DNA of 52,687 bases, from positions 1 to 52,687 of the forward strand of contig MPMJ01000020.1 of the NCBI GenBank assembly GCA_002238425.1, in the 5' to 3' direction. The position numbers and the translations under genes were made by a program. This document shows positions 31,955 to 40,443 of the stretch, piece by piece (position 1 is the first letter of the stretch; every line of letters begins with the position of its first letter). The stretch comes from SAR202 cluster bacterium bin16 (GTDB lineage: Bacteria; Chloroflexota; Dehalococcoidia; Lucifugimonadales; Australimonadaceae). The notes under the pieces are model-generated. The model was not told where the DNA came from, did no database searches, and was given only the letters and a program-made list of their open reading frames with translations.

Positions 31955-33106
31955 CTACACGTTGGCCGGAACTTCCGCGAGGTTGTAGAGGCTGGCGCAA
32001 TTATCCCAGAGGATCTTCTTCTTGTCCTCGTCGGAGATACCGAGTTCGAGGAAACTGGACACCGCGTCCGGGTACTTGGAGTCCCCGTGGGGGTAATCCG
32101 TCGAGAACACCATCCTGTCGCTGCCCACCCAGTCTATGGCGTACTTCGCGGGCTCCTCGTCCGGCTCGATGGATATCCAGCACTGGCGCTTGAAGTACTC
32201 CGTCGGCGCAATCTTGAGCTCGGGGACGAATATGTCCGCCTCACGTTCGTACGCCTCGTCCAGCCGCCAGAGCAGCCACGGCGCCCACGCGCAGTTCGCT
32301 TCCAGGAAGGCGGCGCGCAGCTTCGGGTGGCGCTCCAGAACGCCGCCGCCGCAGAAGCTGGCGAGCGCCATCATCTGCTCGACGGGCTGCGCGAACACGC
32401 GGCGCAGCATGAAGTTGGGCTCGAAGTGCTGGCCGACCTGCCGTGCGCCGGACGACGAAGACTCGTGGAAGCCGATGGGGATGTCCAACTCCTCCAGTAC
32501 GCTCCACAGGGGGTCGTAGTAGGGGTCGTGCCAGGTCTTGTCCGTCATCTGGTTGGAGCGCATGAATATCGAGCGGAAGCCCAGTTCATTCACCGCACGC
32601 TCAACCTCGGTAACGGCATCCTCGACGTCGAACGGCGAAATCATCGCCGCTCCGAAGAGCCTGTCCGGCGCGGGAGCGCAGAAGTCGTACATCCAGTCGT
32701 TGTACGCCCGGGCTATCGCCGCAGCGAACGGCGGATCCATGAACGGCTCCGCCAGCGTGTGCAGCCCGCGCGTGGGGAAGAGCACCGCTATGTCCAGCCC
32801 TTCTACGTCCATCGCCTCGAGCTGCACCTCGGTGGACCAGCCCCGGGCGGCGTGACTCTCGTAGAGCTTCTGGTTCCGCTCGTAGTTGTGCCCGCCTGAC
32901 TGGTTGGGGTTATTCGTGCGCACGCCTGTCGTCGTGCCCCACGGCGTGCCGTCCGGGTGCGTCGTGCGCAGGTCGCGCACGTTCTCGGAGAGCACACCCA
33001 CCTGCGCGTAGTCGCGATACTTCTTGTCTGTGTACCGCTGCCACAGGTCCGGCGGCTCCATGATGTGCATGTCGCTGTCGATGATCCTGAATCCACCCTT
33101 GGCCAT
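31955..33106 (-). CDS. amidohydrolase family protein (Amidohydro_2), copy 2
   Basis: The 383-residue TIM-barrel hydrolase/decarboxylase has the metal motif IIDSDMHIMEPPDLW (Asp-x-His form), MDVEGLDIAVLFPTRG, the second-half His in IPIGFHESSSSG, and the catalytic Asp in MVFSTDYPHGDSKYP. Relatives include ACMSD-like and orsellinate-type decarboxylases and lactonases, so it could remove a carboxyl group or open a ring. It is a tandem duplicate of the gene upstream, 24 bases away. AGGAGG stands before the ATG. Confidence 0.9.
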   Translation of the reverse strand: MAKGGFRIIDSDMHIMEPPDLWQRYTDKKYRDYAQVGVLSENVRDLRTTHPDGTPWGTTTGVRTNNPNQSGGHNYERNQKLYESHAARGWSTEVQLEAMDVEGLDIAVLFPTRGLHTLAEPFMDPPFAAAIARAYNDWMYDFCAPAPDRLFGAAMISPFDVEDAVTEVERAVNELGFRSIFMRSNQMTDKTWHDPYYDPLWSVLEELDIPIGFHESSSSGARQVGQHFEPNFMLRRVFAQPVEQMMALASFCGGGVLERHPKLRAAFLEANCAWAPWLLWRLDEAYEREADIFVPELKIAPTEYFKRQCWISIEPDEEPAKYAIDWVGSDRMVFSTDYPHGDSKYPDAVSSFLELGISDEDKKKILWDNCASLYNLAEVPANV

Positions 33107-33130
33107 CGCCGTCCTCCTGTCCTTCTCCGA

Positions 33131-34285
33131 TTAAACGCTGGCTGGAACTTCCGCGAGCTTGTAGAGGCTGGCGCAATTGTCCCAGAGGATCTTCCTCTTG
33201 TCCTCATCCGAGATGCCGAGTTCGATGAAACTGGATACCGCGTAGGGGTACTTCGAGTCCCCGTGCGGGTAGTCCGTCGAGAACACCATCTTGTCGCTGC
33301 CCACCCAGTCGAACGCGTACTTCGCGGGTTCCTCGTCGGGCTCGACGGATATCCAGCACTGCCGCTTGAAGTACTCCGTGGGCGCCATCTGAAGCTCAGG
33401 GACGAACACGTCCGCTTCCCGCTCGTACCCTTCGTCCAGACGCCAGAGCAGCCACGGCGCCCACGCGCAGTTGGCCTCCAGGAAAGCGGCGCGCAGTTTC
33501 GGGTGACGCTCCAGTACTCCCCCGCCGCAGAAGCTGGCGAGCGCCATCATCTGTTCGACCGGCTGCGCGAACACGCGGCGCAGCATGACGTTCCCGAAGT
33601 GGTCGCCTGCCTGTCGCGCGCCGGACGACGAAGCTTCGTGAAACCCGATGGGGATGTCGTACTCCTCGAGCGCGCTCCACAGGGGATCGAAGAACGGGTC
33701 GTGCCAGGGTTTCTCCGTCATCTGGTTGGAGCGCATGAATACGGTTCGGAAGCCCAGTTCCTTCACCGCGCGCTCAACCTCTGCAACGGCATCGTCCATG
33801 TCGAACGGCGAAACCATCGCCGCGCCGATGAGCCTGTCCGGCGCCGGGGCGCAGAAGTCGTATAGCCAATCGTTGTACCCACGCGCCAGGGCCGCAGCGA
33901 ACGGTGGGTCCATGAGTGGCTCGGCCAGTGTGTGCAGCCCCCGCGTCGGGAAGAGCACTGCGACGTCGAGTCCCTCCACGTCCATCGCTTCCAACTGCAC
34001 CTCGGTGGACCAGCCGCGTTCCGCGTGGGTGGCGTAGAGCTTCTGATTGCGCTCGTAGTTGTGACCGCCTGCCTGGCTCGGCCTGCCCGAGGCGCTCCTG
34101 GCCCTTGGGGGCGCTCCCCACGGCCTGCCGTCCGGGTGGACTGTGCGCAGGTCGCGCACGTTGTCCGACGTAACGCCCACTTGGGCGTAGTCGCGGTACT
34201 TCTTGTCCGTGTACCGCTGCCACAGGTCCGGCGGCTCCATGATGTGCATGTCGCTGTCGATGATTCGGTACCCGCCCTTGGCCAT
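33131..34285 (-). CDS. amidohydrolase family protein (Amidohydro_2), copy 1
   Basis: The 384-residue protein is closely similar to copy 2 throughout (IIDSDMHIMEPPDLWQRYTD, IPIGFHEASSSGARQ, MVFSTDYPHGDSKYP). The main differences are near residues 55-70, where this copy has PPRARSASGRPSQAGGHN in place of TTTGVRTNNPNQSGGHN. All metal ligands are kept in both, so both should be active. It lies nine bases after the alcohol-dehydrogenase gene, clearly in the same transcript. Confidence 0.9.
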   Translation of the reverse strand: MAKGGYRIIDSDMHIMEPPDLWQRYTDKKYRDYAQVGVTSDNVRDLRTVHPDGRPWGAPPRARSASGRPSQAGGHNYERNQKLYATHAERGWSTEVQLEAMDVEGLDVAVLFPTRGLHTLAEPLMDPPFAAALARGYNDWLYDFCAPAPDRLIGAAMVSPFDMDDAVAEVERAVKELGFRTVFMRSNQMTEKPWHDPFFDPLWSALEEYDIPIGFHEASSSGARQAGDHFGNVMLRRVFAQPVEQMMALASFCGGGVLERHPKLRAAFLEANCAWAPWLLWRLDEGYEREADVFVPELQMAPTEYFKRQCWISVEPDEEPAKYAFDWVGSDKMVFSTDYPHGDSKYPYAVSSFIELGISDEDKRKILWDNCASLYKLAEVPASV

Positions 34286-34294
34286 CTCTGCCTC

Positions 34295-35392
34295 CTATCG
34301 CGCAGGTTCGCCGTTCGGCAGTATCACCGCGACCATCGCTTCGAGGCTCTCGTGCACCTCGAAGCCTTCATTCACGTCTTCCAGTGCGTACTTGTGCGTA
34401 ATGAGCTTCTCGACCGGCCTGTCGACCATTGTACGCATGGCCTGCAACGACCGGATGATATGCCGCGGGCCCGCCGAGAAGACACCCTGCACGCGGATGA
34501 CCTTGCGTGTGAGCAGCGCCGGGTTCGCCTCGAGCAGGCCGTAGTCCGTCCACTGCCCTATCACGAGGTAGCGACCGCCGAAGCGCACCATCTCCAGTCC
34601 CTCGCGGAACGCTGTCAGCCCGCCGGACGCCTCGACGATGAGGTCGCCGCCGCGGCCGTCGGTCAGTTCCCGCACGCGTTCGATGCGCGCCTCTGGGGTA
34701 TTCCACTCGGTGATGTCCACCGTTTCGCTCGCACCAAGCTCTCGCGCAAGTTCCAGCCTGCTCTCCGGTGCGCCAACCACGATGACCCGCCCTGCCCCAC
34801 CGAGCAGCACCTGGTTGAGGACGCCCATGCCGATGGGGCCGGAGCCCTGCACGACCACCGTGTCGCCGAGGTTCACACCGCCGATGCGGTCCACGCCGTT
34901 CAGCGCCGTGTGATTGCCAATGACGCTCAACAGCGCTCGCTCGTTCGAGACGTCGTCGGGGACGCGGAGCAGCCATGGTGTGGCGCTCAGCTGGATGTAC
35001 TGTCCGAATCCTCCGCGCAGGTACGGCGGCTCGTTGCAAAGCGTCGTCCCGTACGACCGCGTGTTCTGGCACGACTCGCCCACGGCGCATCGGAAGCAGC
35101 GCCCGCACGGAGCGTCGCGGAATATGACGCGGTCGCCGGGGCGCACCGGTTCTCCGAGCACGTCCGTCGATATCTCCGGCGCGATCTCTGCAATAACGCC
35201 GACGTTCTCGTGGCCGAATATCATTGGCGCGGGCGTGGCGTCCAGGTGCCACGCGTGCACGTCCGTGCCGCAGATGGCCGCCATTTGCATCTGCACGAGC
35301 GCCCCGCCCGGTTCCATCGGCAGCACGGGAAACTCCTGCACCTCCAGCGGCTTGTTCGCTCCAACGAAAACGGCTGCCTTGCACGTCGTCAT
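34295..35392 (-). CDS. zinc-dependent alcohol dehydrogenase (MDR superfamily)
   Basis: The 365-residue medium-chain dehydrogenase has catalytic zinc ligands in AICGTDVHAWH and IFGHENVG, structural zinc cysteines in CGRCFRCAVGESC, and the NAD(P) site VVQGSGPIGMG. It would oxidise a secondary alcohol or diol, or reduce a ketone. It starts four bases after the stop of the epimerase-like gene and nine bases before an amidohydrolase gene. The specificity is not readable from sequence. Confidence 0.9.
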   Translation of the reverse strand: MTTCKAAVFVGANKPLEVQEFPVLPMEPGGALVQMQMAAICGTDVHAWHLDATPAPMIFGHENVGVIAEIAPEISTDVLGEPVRPGDRVIFRDAPCGRCFRCAVGESCQNTRSYGTTLCNEPPYLRGGFGQYIQLSATPWLLRVPDDVSNERALLSVIGNHTALNGVDRIGGVNLGDTVVVQGSGPIGMGVLNQVLLGGAGRVIVVGAPESRLELARELGASETVDITEWNTPEARIERVRELTDGRGGDLIVEASGGLTAFREGLEMVRFGGRYLVIGQWTDYGLLEANPALLTRKVIRVQGVFSAGPRHIIRSLQAMRTMVDRPVEKLITHKYALEDVNEGFEVHESLEAMVAVILPNGEPAR

Positions 35393-35396
35393 GCGC

Positions 35397-36377
35397 CTAA
35401 CCCTCCGTCAGTTCCAGACGTTCCGTCCATTCGAGCCAGTCGCGTATCGCCGCCTCCGGCGGGTACTGGGGCTCGTAGCCCAGCTCGCGGCGCGCACGGT
35501 TGATGTCGAGCGAATAGTACGCCAGCGGACCCATGCCGCGCGGGTCGAACCCCGGTCCGACCTCGACCTGAGCCCCGGGGATGACTTTGCGGATGGCGTC
35601 CGCGAAGTCGTTGAGCGTGTAGGTGCGGCCGCTCCCGATGTGGAAGACATGGCCTTCGAAACTATCCACCAGACACCCTTTGACGACGCTCTGTGCGACG
35701 TCGCGCGCGTAGGTGAGGTCGAGCCGTTGGTCGCCGCCCTGGGGGATGACGATGGGTCGGCCCGCGATGGCGCTCCGGATCAGCTCGCCCCAGATCATGT
35801 TGTGACTTCCGTGCCGCTCCGCGCCCTTCCCGATGCCGTAGATGGCAGCGAAACGCATGGCGGCGAAGTCGATGCCGAAGAGCCGTTTGTATTGGATGCC
35901 CATGAGCTCGGAGGCCGTCTTGGCCGCACCGTAGACGCTGGACATGGGATACGCCGGAAAGTCTTCGTTCACGGGGACCATCTGCGGTTCGAGGTGTTCC
36001 TCGGTCATCCGCGAGAGTGCGCCTATCGAGCTCGTGAACGAGACGCGGTCAATGCCGTTCCGCTTCGCCGCCTCGAGCACGTAGACCGTCGCAAGCGCGT
36101 TGACCGAGAAGCCCAGCAAGGGGTCAGCATCGGCGGTGTCGGGGTAGACGGCAGCGAGGTGGCAGATGCGCTCGATGCGGTGTTCCTTGCACGCGCGATC
36201 CAACTGCTCAAGCGACGTGATGTCTCCCTGCACGAACGCGAACTCGTCGCTCACGTCGCGCAGCAGTGTGAAGTCAGGACGATTGTCGAAGACGACGGGC
36301 TCGTGCCCCATCGTGAGCAAGTCACGGGTGACCCAGCACCCGTTCACTCCCAGCCCGCCTGTTACGAGGATGCGCAA
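35397..36377 (-). CDS. NAD-dependent epimerase/dehydratase family protein (extended SDR)
   Basis: The 326-residue protein opens with LVTGGLGVNGCWVTRDLL (nucleotide site, GGxGxxG) and has the active-site YGAAKTASE (Tyr-x3-Lys) and IYGIGKGAERHG. It starts at TTG (36377) with GGGAGG upstream; no ATG fits. Extended SDRs act on nucleotide sugars, but those in catabolic operons often oxidise hydroxy acids or lactols. It is 15 bases after the hydantoinase B gene and four before the alcohol dehydrogenase gene. Confidence 0.88.
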   Translation of the reverse strand: MRILVTGGLGVNGCWVTRDLLTMGHEPVVFDNRPDFTLLRDVSDEFAFVQGDITSLEQLDRACKEHRIERICHLAAVYPDTADADPLLGFSVNALATVYVLEAAKRNGIDRVSFTSSIGALSRMTEEHLEPQMVPVNEDFPAYPMSSVYGAAKTASELMGIQYKRLFGIDFAAMRFAAIYGIGKGAERHGSHNMIWGELIRSAIAGRPIVIPQGGDQRLDLTYARDVAQSVVKGCLVDSFEGHVFHIGSGRTYTLNDFADAIRKVIPGAQVEVGPGFDPRGMGPLAYYSLDINRARRELGYEPQYPPEAAIRDWLEWTERLELTEG

Positions 36378-36392
36378 GCCTGCCTCCCGATA

Positions 36393-38087
36393 TCAGATGC
36401 TGACCGCGGCCTCGACCTCTTCCTTACTCATGCCGTACACGTCGAGCGCCGTCTCCACGGAGATGTAGCCGTTGCGCAGGTCGGCAACGACGCGTTCGCG
36501 CTCGCGTTCCTTCGGGTTGCCGACGCCCGCGGCGGAAGCCGTCTCCATGCGTATCACGTCGCCGGGAGCCATGGGGACGTTGGAGATGAGGCCGGTGTAC
36601 GCCTTCTCGGTGTCGGTGCCCGGATTCATGACGACGCGGCCCGGCCTGCCGTTGCCTCCGCCGTTCACACCGCGCGCCGGTGCGAGCGTCCTCGGTGTAC
36701 CGCCCGCGTACTGCGCCTGCGAGCGCACTCGGTACTCGCGCCGAAGTGCGAGTCCTCCGCGGTACTTCCCTGCCCCGCCGGTGTCCGGCACGAGGCAGAA
36801 CTGTTCCATGTCCACGTCGAACTCGGACTCGATGATCTCAACGCCCGTGTACTTCGCGCCGCCGGTCCAGGAGTGCGCGGTGCCCGTATACCCGTCGCCG
36901 CCGTCGTACGCGCCGTTGCCGGAGACGATGATCTCGTACTGCACGTAACGCTTCGCCGCCGGGCCGCTCGTGCCCAGCACCACCATGCCGGAGACGCTGT
37001 TGTGTGCCACCGCGGGATTGCCCGAGACCTTGCTCAACGCCTCGAACACGACATCCTCCACCACGGGCATCGTCATGGAATAGAAGCCCACGGGCGCAGG
37101 GAACTGTGGGCAGATGACGCTGCCCTCCCGGAACCGGCATTCGATAGTGCGCGCGAGGCCGTAGTTGTTCGGCATATCGGAGCCCATCATCGCTATCGCG
37201 GCGTAGTTCACCATGCCGCGCACGAAGGGCGGGCGAGCATTCACGGGGCCCAGCGACTGGTCGCCCGAACCGGTGAAGTCCATGACGAGCCGGTCTCCCT
37301 CTTTGATGGCCGCGACGTGGATGCGGATCGTCTCGGTGGGGTTGGCGACGTCGTCTATGAACGCCTCGACCTCCACCGTACCGTCCGGCCAGGTCTCGAT
37401 GACCTGTCGGGCGCGCACTTCGGTGCGGTCGCCGATGCCTTTGAATGCATCCAGCACGGCTTCCTTGCCGTACGTTTCCACCGTGTGATTGAGGCGCCGC
37501 ACGCCGATGCTCCAGAGCGCGCCTGCCTGCGCCTCGAGGTCGCCCAGCACGAGTTCAGGGGTGCGCGTGTTGGAGCGCAGGAATTGGACGACCTCCTTGT
37601 GCAGCACGCGCTGGCGCATGAACTGCACCGGCAGTATCGACAGCCCCTCGCCGAACAGGTCGCGCGCGATCGCGTTCCGCGAGCCGGGCGACTGTCCCCC
37701 GATGTCCACCTTGTGGCCCATGCTGGCGCAGAACGCGATGACCTCGTCGCCTGCGAACACCGGCATGACGACGACCATGTCGCTCGGGTGGGGACAGCCG
37801 GAGTGGTACGGGTGGTTCGTGAGGAAGCAGTCTCCCTCGCGCATGTCCTCGACGTCGTAGAACTCGAGCACGCCGCGCACGCAGTCCGGGTACGCGCCGA
37901 GGTGCGTCGGCAACGGTGAGTGCTGGCCTACGACATTGCCCTGGCGGTCGGTGATGCCGGCGGAGAAGTCATGGGATTCGCGGATGATGGTGGAGTAGCC
38001 GGTGCGGAGGACGGCGGCCTGCATCTCGCGCACGATGCCGTCCAGCCGGGCTCGTATGACTTCCTGCGTTATGACGTCCGTCGCCAT
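36393..38087 (-). CDS. hyuB: hydantoinase B/oxoprolinase family protein (copy 1)
   Basis: The 564-residue protein starts MATDVITQEVIRARLDGIVR (ATG 38087, GGGAGGGAC upstream). The longer open frame to 38546 runs through the divergent promoter and is rejected. Motifs are LPTHLGAYPDCVRGVLEFYD, CFLTNHPYHSGCPHPSDMVV, GHKVDIGGQSPGSRN and VRGMVNYAAIAMMG. HyuB partners HyuA in ATP-dependent opening of hydantoins, 5-oxoproline or lactams, or in carboxylation of ketones. It heads the minus-strand catabolic operon and is divergent from hyuA. Confidence 0.92.
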   Translation of the reverse strand: MATDVITQEVIRARLDGIVREMQAAVLRTGYSTIIRESHDFSAGITDRQGNVVGQHSPLPTHLGAYPDCVRGVLEFYDVEDMREGDCFLTNHPYHSGCPHPSDMVVVMPVFAGDEVIAFCASMGHKVDIGGQSPGSRNAIARDLFGEGLSILPVQFMRQRVLHKEVVQFLRSNTRTPELVLGDLEAQAGALWSIGVRRLNHTVETYGKEAVLDAFKGIGDRTEVRARQVIETWPDGTVEVEAFIDDVANPTETIRIHVAAIKEGDRLVMDFTGSGDQSLGPVNARPPFVRGMVNYAAIAMMGSDMPNNYGLARTIECRFREGSVICPQFPAPVGFYSMTMPVVEDVVFEALSKVSGNPAVAHNSVSGMVVLGTSGPAAKRYVQYEIIVSGNGAYDGGDGYTGTAHSWTGGAKYTGVEIIESEFDVDMEQFCLVPDTGGAGKYRGGLALRREYRVRSQAQYAGGTPRTLAPARGVNGGGNGRPGRVVMNPGTDTEKAYTGLISNVPMAPGDVIRMETASAAGVGNPKERERERVVADLRNGYISVETALDVYGMSKEEVEAAVSI

Positions 38088-38115
38088 CGACCGTCCCTCC
38101 CGCTTAGGTGGTGAT

Positions 38116-38144
38116 AACCTATGCGCGCCGCGAGGGGCTGTCAA
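38116..38144 (-). promoter_or_regulatory. promoter of the minus-strand catabolic operon
   Basis: On the minus strand TTGACA (38144-38139), 17 bases and TAGGTT (38121-38116) form a strong promoter, with a start about 22 bases before the ATG. TAGGT and ACCTA arms seven bases apart surround the -10 region (38105-38121) and might bind a regulator. Confidence 0.7.
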
Positions 38145-38158
38145 ACCCGCGCGGCGCT

Positions 38159-38188
38159 TTGCGCGAACGCTCCGCGCACCTCTATAGT
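38159..38188 (+). promoter_or_regulatory. candidate promoter of hyuA
   Basis: TATAGT at 38183-38188 is a good -10; the best -35 is TTGCGC at 38159-38164, 18 bases upstream. The start would be about 30 bases before the hyuA ATG. It lies back to back with the hyuB promoter in the 139-base intergenic region. Confidence 0.5.
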
Positions 38189-38226
38189 TCGCGTTCGACT
38201 CCACCCACAGAGAGGCTGGTTCCAAG

Positions 38227-40275
38227 ATGAAGACGGTTGCAGTTGACACGGGCGGAACGTTCACCGACATGGTCGTACTCGAGCATGAGTCCGGCGAGGT
38301 CGACGTGCTGAAGGTCCCGTCCACACCCCAGGACCCCGGACGCGCCATCATCGACGGCCTGCGCGAGCTGCTGGACGGCAACCTCAAGGCCGAGGAAGTG
38401 GCCTCGTTCACCCACGGCACGACAGTCGGCACGAACATCCTCGTGCAGGACAAGGGTGCGCGCGTTGGACTGCTCATCACGGACGGCTTCAGCGGCGTGA
38501 ACGACGTCTGGCACATCCCGCGGTTCGGCAGCGACCTGTCGGACATCTACGTGGAGAAGAACCCGCCCGTGGAGCCGTGGCTCCGCGAGGAAATCATCGA
38601 ACGCGTGGACTACCAGGGCAACGTGAAGAAGCCGCTGGACGTGAAGCAGGCCCGGGAAGCCGTGAAGCGGCTCAAGAAGAAGGGCGCGGAGTCCGTCGCG
38701 GTCGTGCTGCTGTTCTCGTTCCTGAACCCGGAGCACGAGCGGGCGCTCGGAGAGATGATCAAGGAGGAGTTCCCGAACGGCTCGGTCTCGCTCTCGTCCG
38801 AGATCCTGCCGCAGATACGCGAGTTCCCACGCCTGAGCACGACCGTCGCGAATGCACGGCTGGCTCCTGCGATGATCGACTACCTTGGCAAGCTCGCCGA
38901 TGGCTTGCGCAGCCTCGGCATCACCACCGAACAGCTGTACATCATGCAGAGCAACGGGGGCGTCGCGAAGATCACGAGCGTCATCCCAATCACCACCCTG
39001 CTCTCCGGGCCGTGTGCCGGTTCCGAGGCAGGGATGCAGATCGCCGACTCCGCCGGGTTCTCCAACATGGTGTCGTTCGACATGGGCGGCACGAGCAGCG
39101 ACATCGCGCTCGGCGAGAACGGCTCCGTGCTGGAGCAGACCTCTGTGCTCATCGGCGACTGGGAGATAGCTGCGCCGATGCTGATGATCAACACGATCGG
39201 CGCGGGCGGCGGTACCATCGCGTGGATAGACGGAGGCGGGGCGCTGCAGGTCGGCCCGCACAGCGCGGGCGCGGACCCCGGCCCGGTGGCGTACGACAAG
39301 GGTGGCACCCAGCCGACCGTGACCGACGCCAACCTGTTGCTCGGCTTCCTGCACCCGGAGTACCTGTTGGGCGGCAAGGTGAAGACGAACAGGCAGAAGG
39401 CGTACGAGGCCGTCGCCGACATGGGCAAGCAGCTCGGCATAGAGCCGATGGCCACCGCCGAAGGCATCATCCGCATCATCAACGCGAAGATGGAGGAAGG
39501 CATCCGCGAGGTCTCGACCGAGCGTGGGTACGACCTCCGCAACTTCGTGCTCGTCGCGTTCGGCGGCGCAGGGCCGGTGCACGCCGCCCGGCTCGCAGCC
39601 GACCTCGGCATGAGCAAGGTCGTCGTTCCGCCGATGCCGGGCGTGAGCTCGGCGCTCGGCCTCATCATGGCAGACCCGCGCCGCGACTTCGTGCGCTCCC
39701 GCCTGACCGACCTGGAGCAGCTGGGCGCGAGCGAGCTCGGCTCCATCTTCGAGGCGCTGCGCGACCAAGCGGTCAGCGAGTTCAAGGCAGATGGTTTCGA
39801 CGAGGACTCCATCGGTTGCTCGTTCTCCGTAGACCTGCGGTACCAGGGCCAGGGCTACGAGTTGAACGTATCCGCCGGAGAGAACGTCAACCTGAGCGCG
39901 CAGGCCATCGCCGACATACGGGAGCGCTTCGACTTGGCGCATGAGCAGCTGTTCGGCCACAGCGCCAAGACCGAGCCGGTCGAGGCGGTGAATTACCGCG
40001 TCCGTGCGACGGTTCGGGTGCCGAAGTTCTCCATGAAACGCCACGAGCGCGCCAGCGGTTCAGCGGACAGCGCGAAGATCGGGGAACGCGAGGTGTACTT
40101 CGACCGCGCGTCAGGCATGACGCCAACGCCGGTGTACGAGCGCACGCTGCTCGCACCCGGCCACGAGGTCGCAGGCCCGGCCATCGTCGAGCAGTTGGAC
40201 AGCACGACGGTTGTCTACCCCGGCCAGCAGGCGCTGGTGGACGACTACGGCAACCTCATCATCTCCATCGCGTAA
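38227..40275 (+). CDS. hyuA: hydantoinase/oxoprolinase A family protein
   Basis: The 682-residue protein has the N-terminal ATPase-like motif VDTGGTFTDMVVLEHESG and FTHGTTVGTNILVQDKGARV. The actin-like phosphate loop VSFDMGGTSSDIALGENG, GAGGGTIAWID, VAFGGAGPVHAARLAADLGM and PMPGVSSALGLIMADP follow. This is the complete HyuA architecture, the ATP-using subunit of hydantoinase, oxoprolinase, caprolactamase or ketone carboxylase complexes. It is the only hyuA in the window against three hyuB genes. Position at the head of the importer operon suggests that it acts on the imported compound. Confidence 0.92.
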   Translation: MKTVAVDTGGTFTDMVVLEHESGEVDVLKVPSTPQDPGRAIIDGLRELLDGNLKAEEVASFTHGTTVGTNILVQDKGARVGLLITDGFSGVNDVWHIPRFGSDLSDIYVEKNPPVEPWLREEIIERVDYQGNVKKPLDVKQAREAVKRLKKKGAESVAVVLLFSFLNPEHERALGEMIKEEFPNGSVSLSSEILPQIREFPRLSTTVANARLAPAMIDYLGKLADGLRSLGITTEQLYIMQSNGGVAKITSVIPITTLLSGPCAGSEAGMQIADSAGFSNMVSFDMGGTSSDIALGENGSVLEQTSVLIGDWEIAAPMLMINTIGAGGGTIAWIDGGGALQVGPHSAGADPGPVAYDKGGTQPTVTDANLLLGFLHPEYLLGGKVKTNRQKAYEAVADMGKQLGIEPMATAEGIIRIINAKMEEGIREVSTERGYDLRNFVLVAFGGAGPVHAARLAADLGMSKVVVPPMPGVSSALGLIMADPRRDFVRSRLTDLEQLGASELGSIFEALRDQAVSEFKADGFDEDSIGCSFSVDLRYQGQGYELNVSAGENVNLSAQAIADIRERFDLAHEQLFGHSAKTEPVEAVNYRVRATVRVPKFSMKRHERASGSADSAKIGEREVYFDRASGMTPTPVYERTLLAPGHEVAGPAIVEQLDSTTVVYPGQQALVDDYGNLIISIA

Positions 40276-40300
40276 CACTGCGCCAACATGGCCCAGAGCA

Positions 40301-40320
40301 CCACGCCTGAACAGGCGTGG
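40301..40320 (+). terminator. hairpin after hyuA
   Basis: CCACGCCTG and CAGGCGTGG are perfect 9-base arms around AA, 25 bases after the hyuA stop. There is no T-tract, so termination may be partial or factor-assisted. Confidence 0.45.
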
Positions 40321-40335
40321 CCGCTTCGTACGCGC

Positions 40336-40378
40336 GTGAAATCTTTCACTTGACAATTCCCCCCTCGGCTGGTATTCG
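40336..40378 (+). promoter_or_regulatory. promoter with adjoining palindrome for the importer operon
   Basis: TTGACA (40350-40355), 17 bases and TATTCG (40373-40378) form a strong promoter. GTGAAATCTTTCAC (40336-40349), with perfect six-base arms, abuts the -35 and is a good candidate operator or activator site. The start point would be about 60 bases before the binding-protein ATG. Confidence 0.72.
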
Positions 40379-40443
40379 TTTTCCGCTCATATCCGGTTAA
40401 CAACCGGCCAGAGAAATAACCCGGAAAACAGGGGGAGGACCTG

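Noticed and set aside
34914..37919. A 1001-codon open frame on the plus strand across the SDR and hydantoinase B genes
   Set aside because: It is an antisense shadow produced by high GC at third positions; the product is His/Arg/Val-rich without any domain, while the minus strand carries clear families.
36393..38546. Longer hydantoinase B frame starting at 38546
   Set aside because: The extra residues cross the divergent promoter and the hyuA start; the paralogues start at the same MATDVITQEV position with a good ribosome site.
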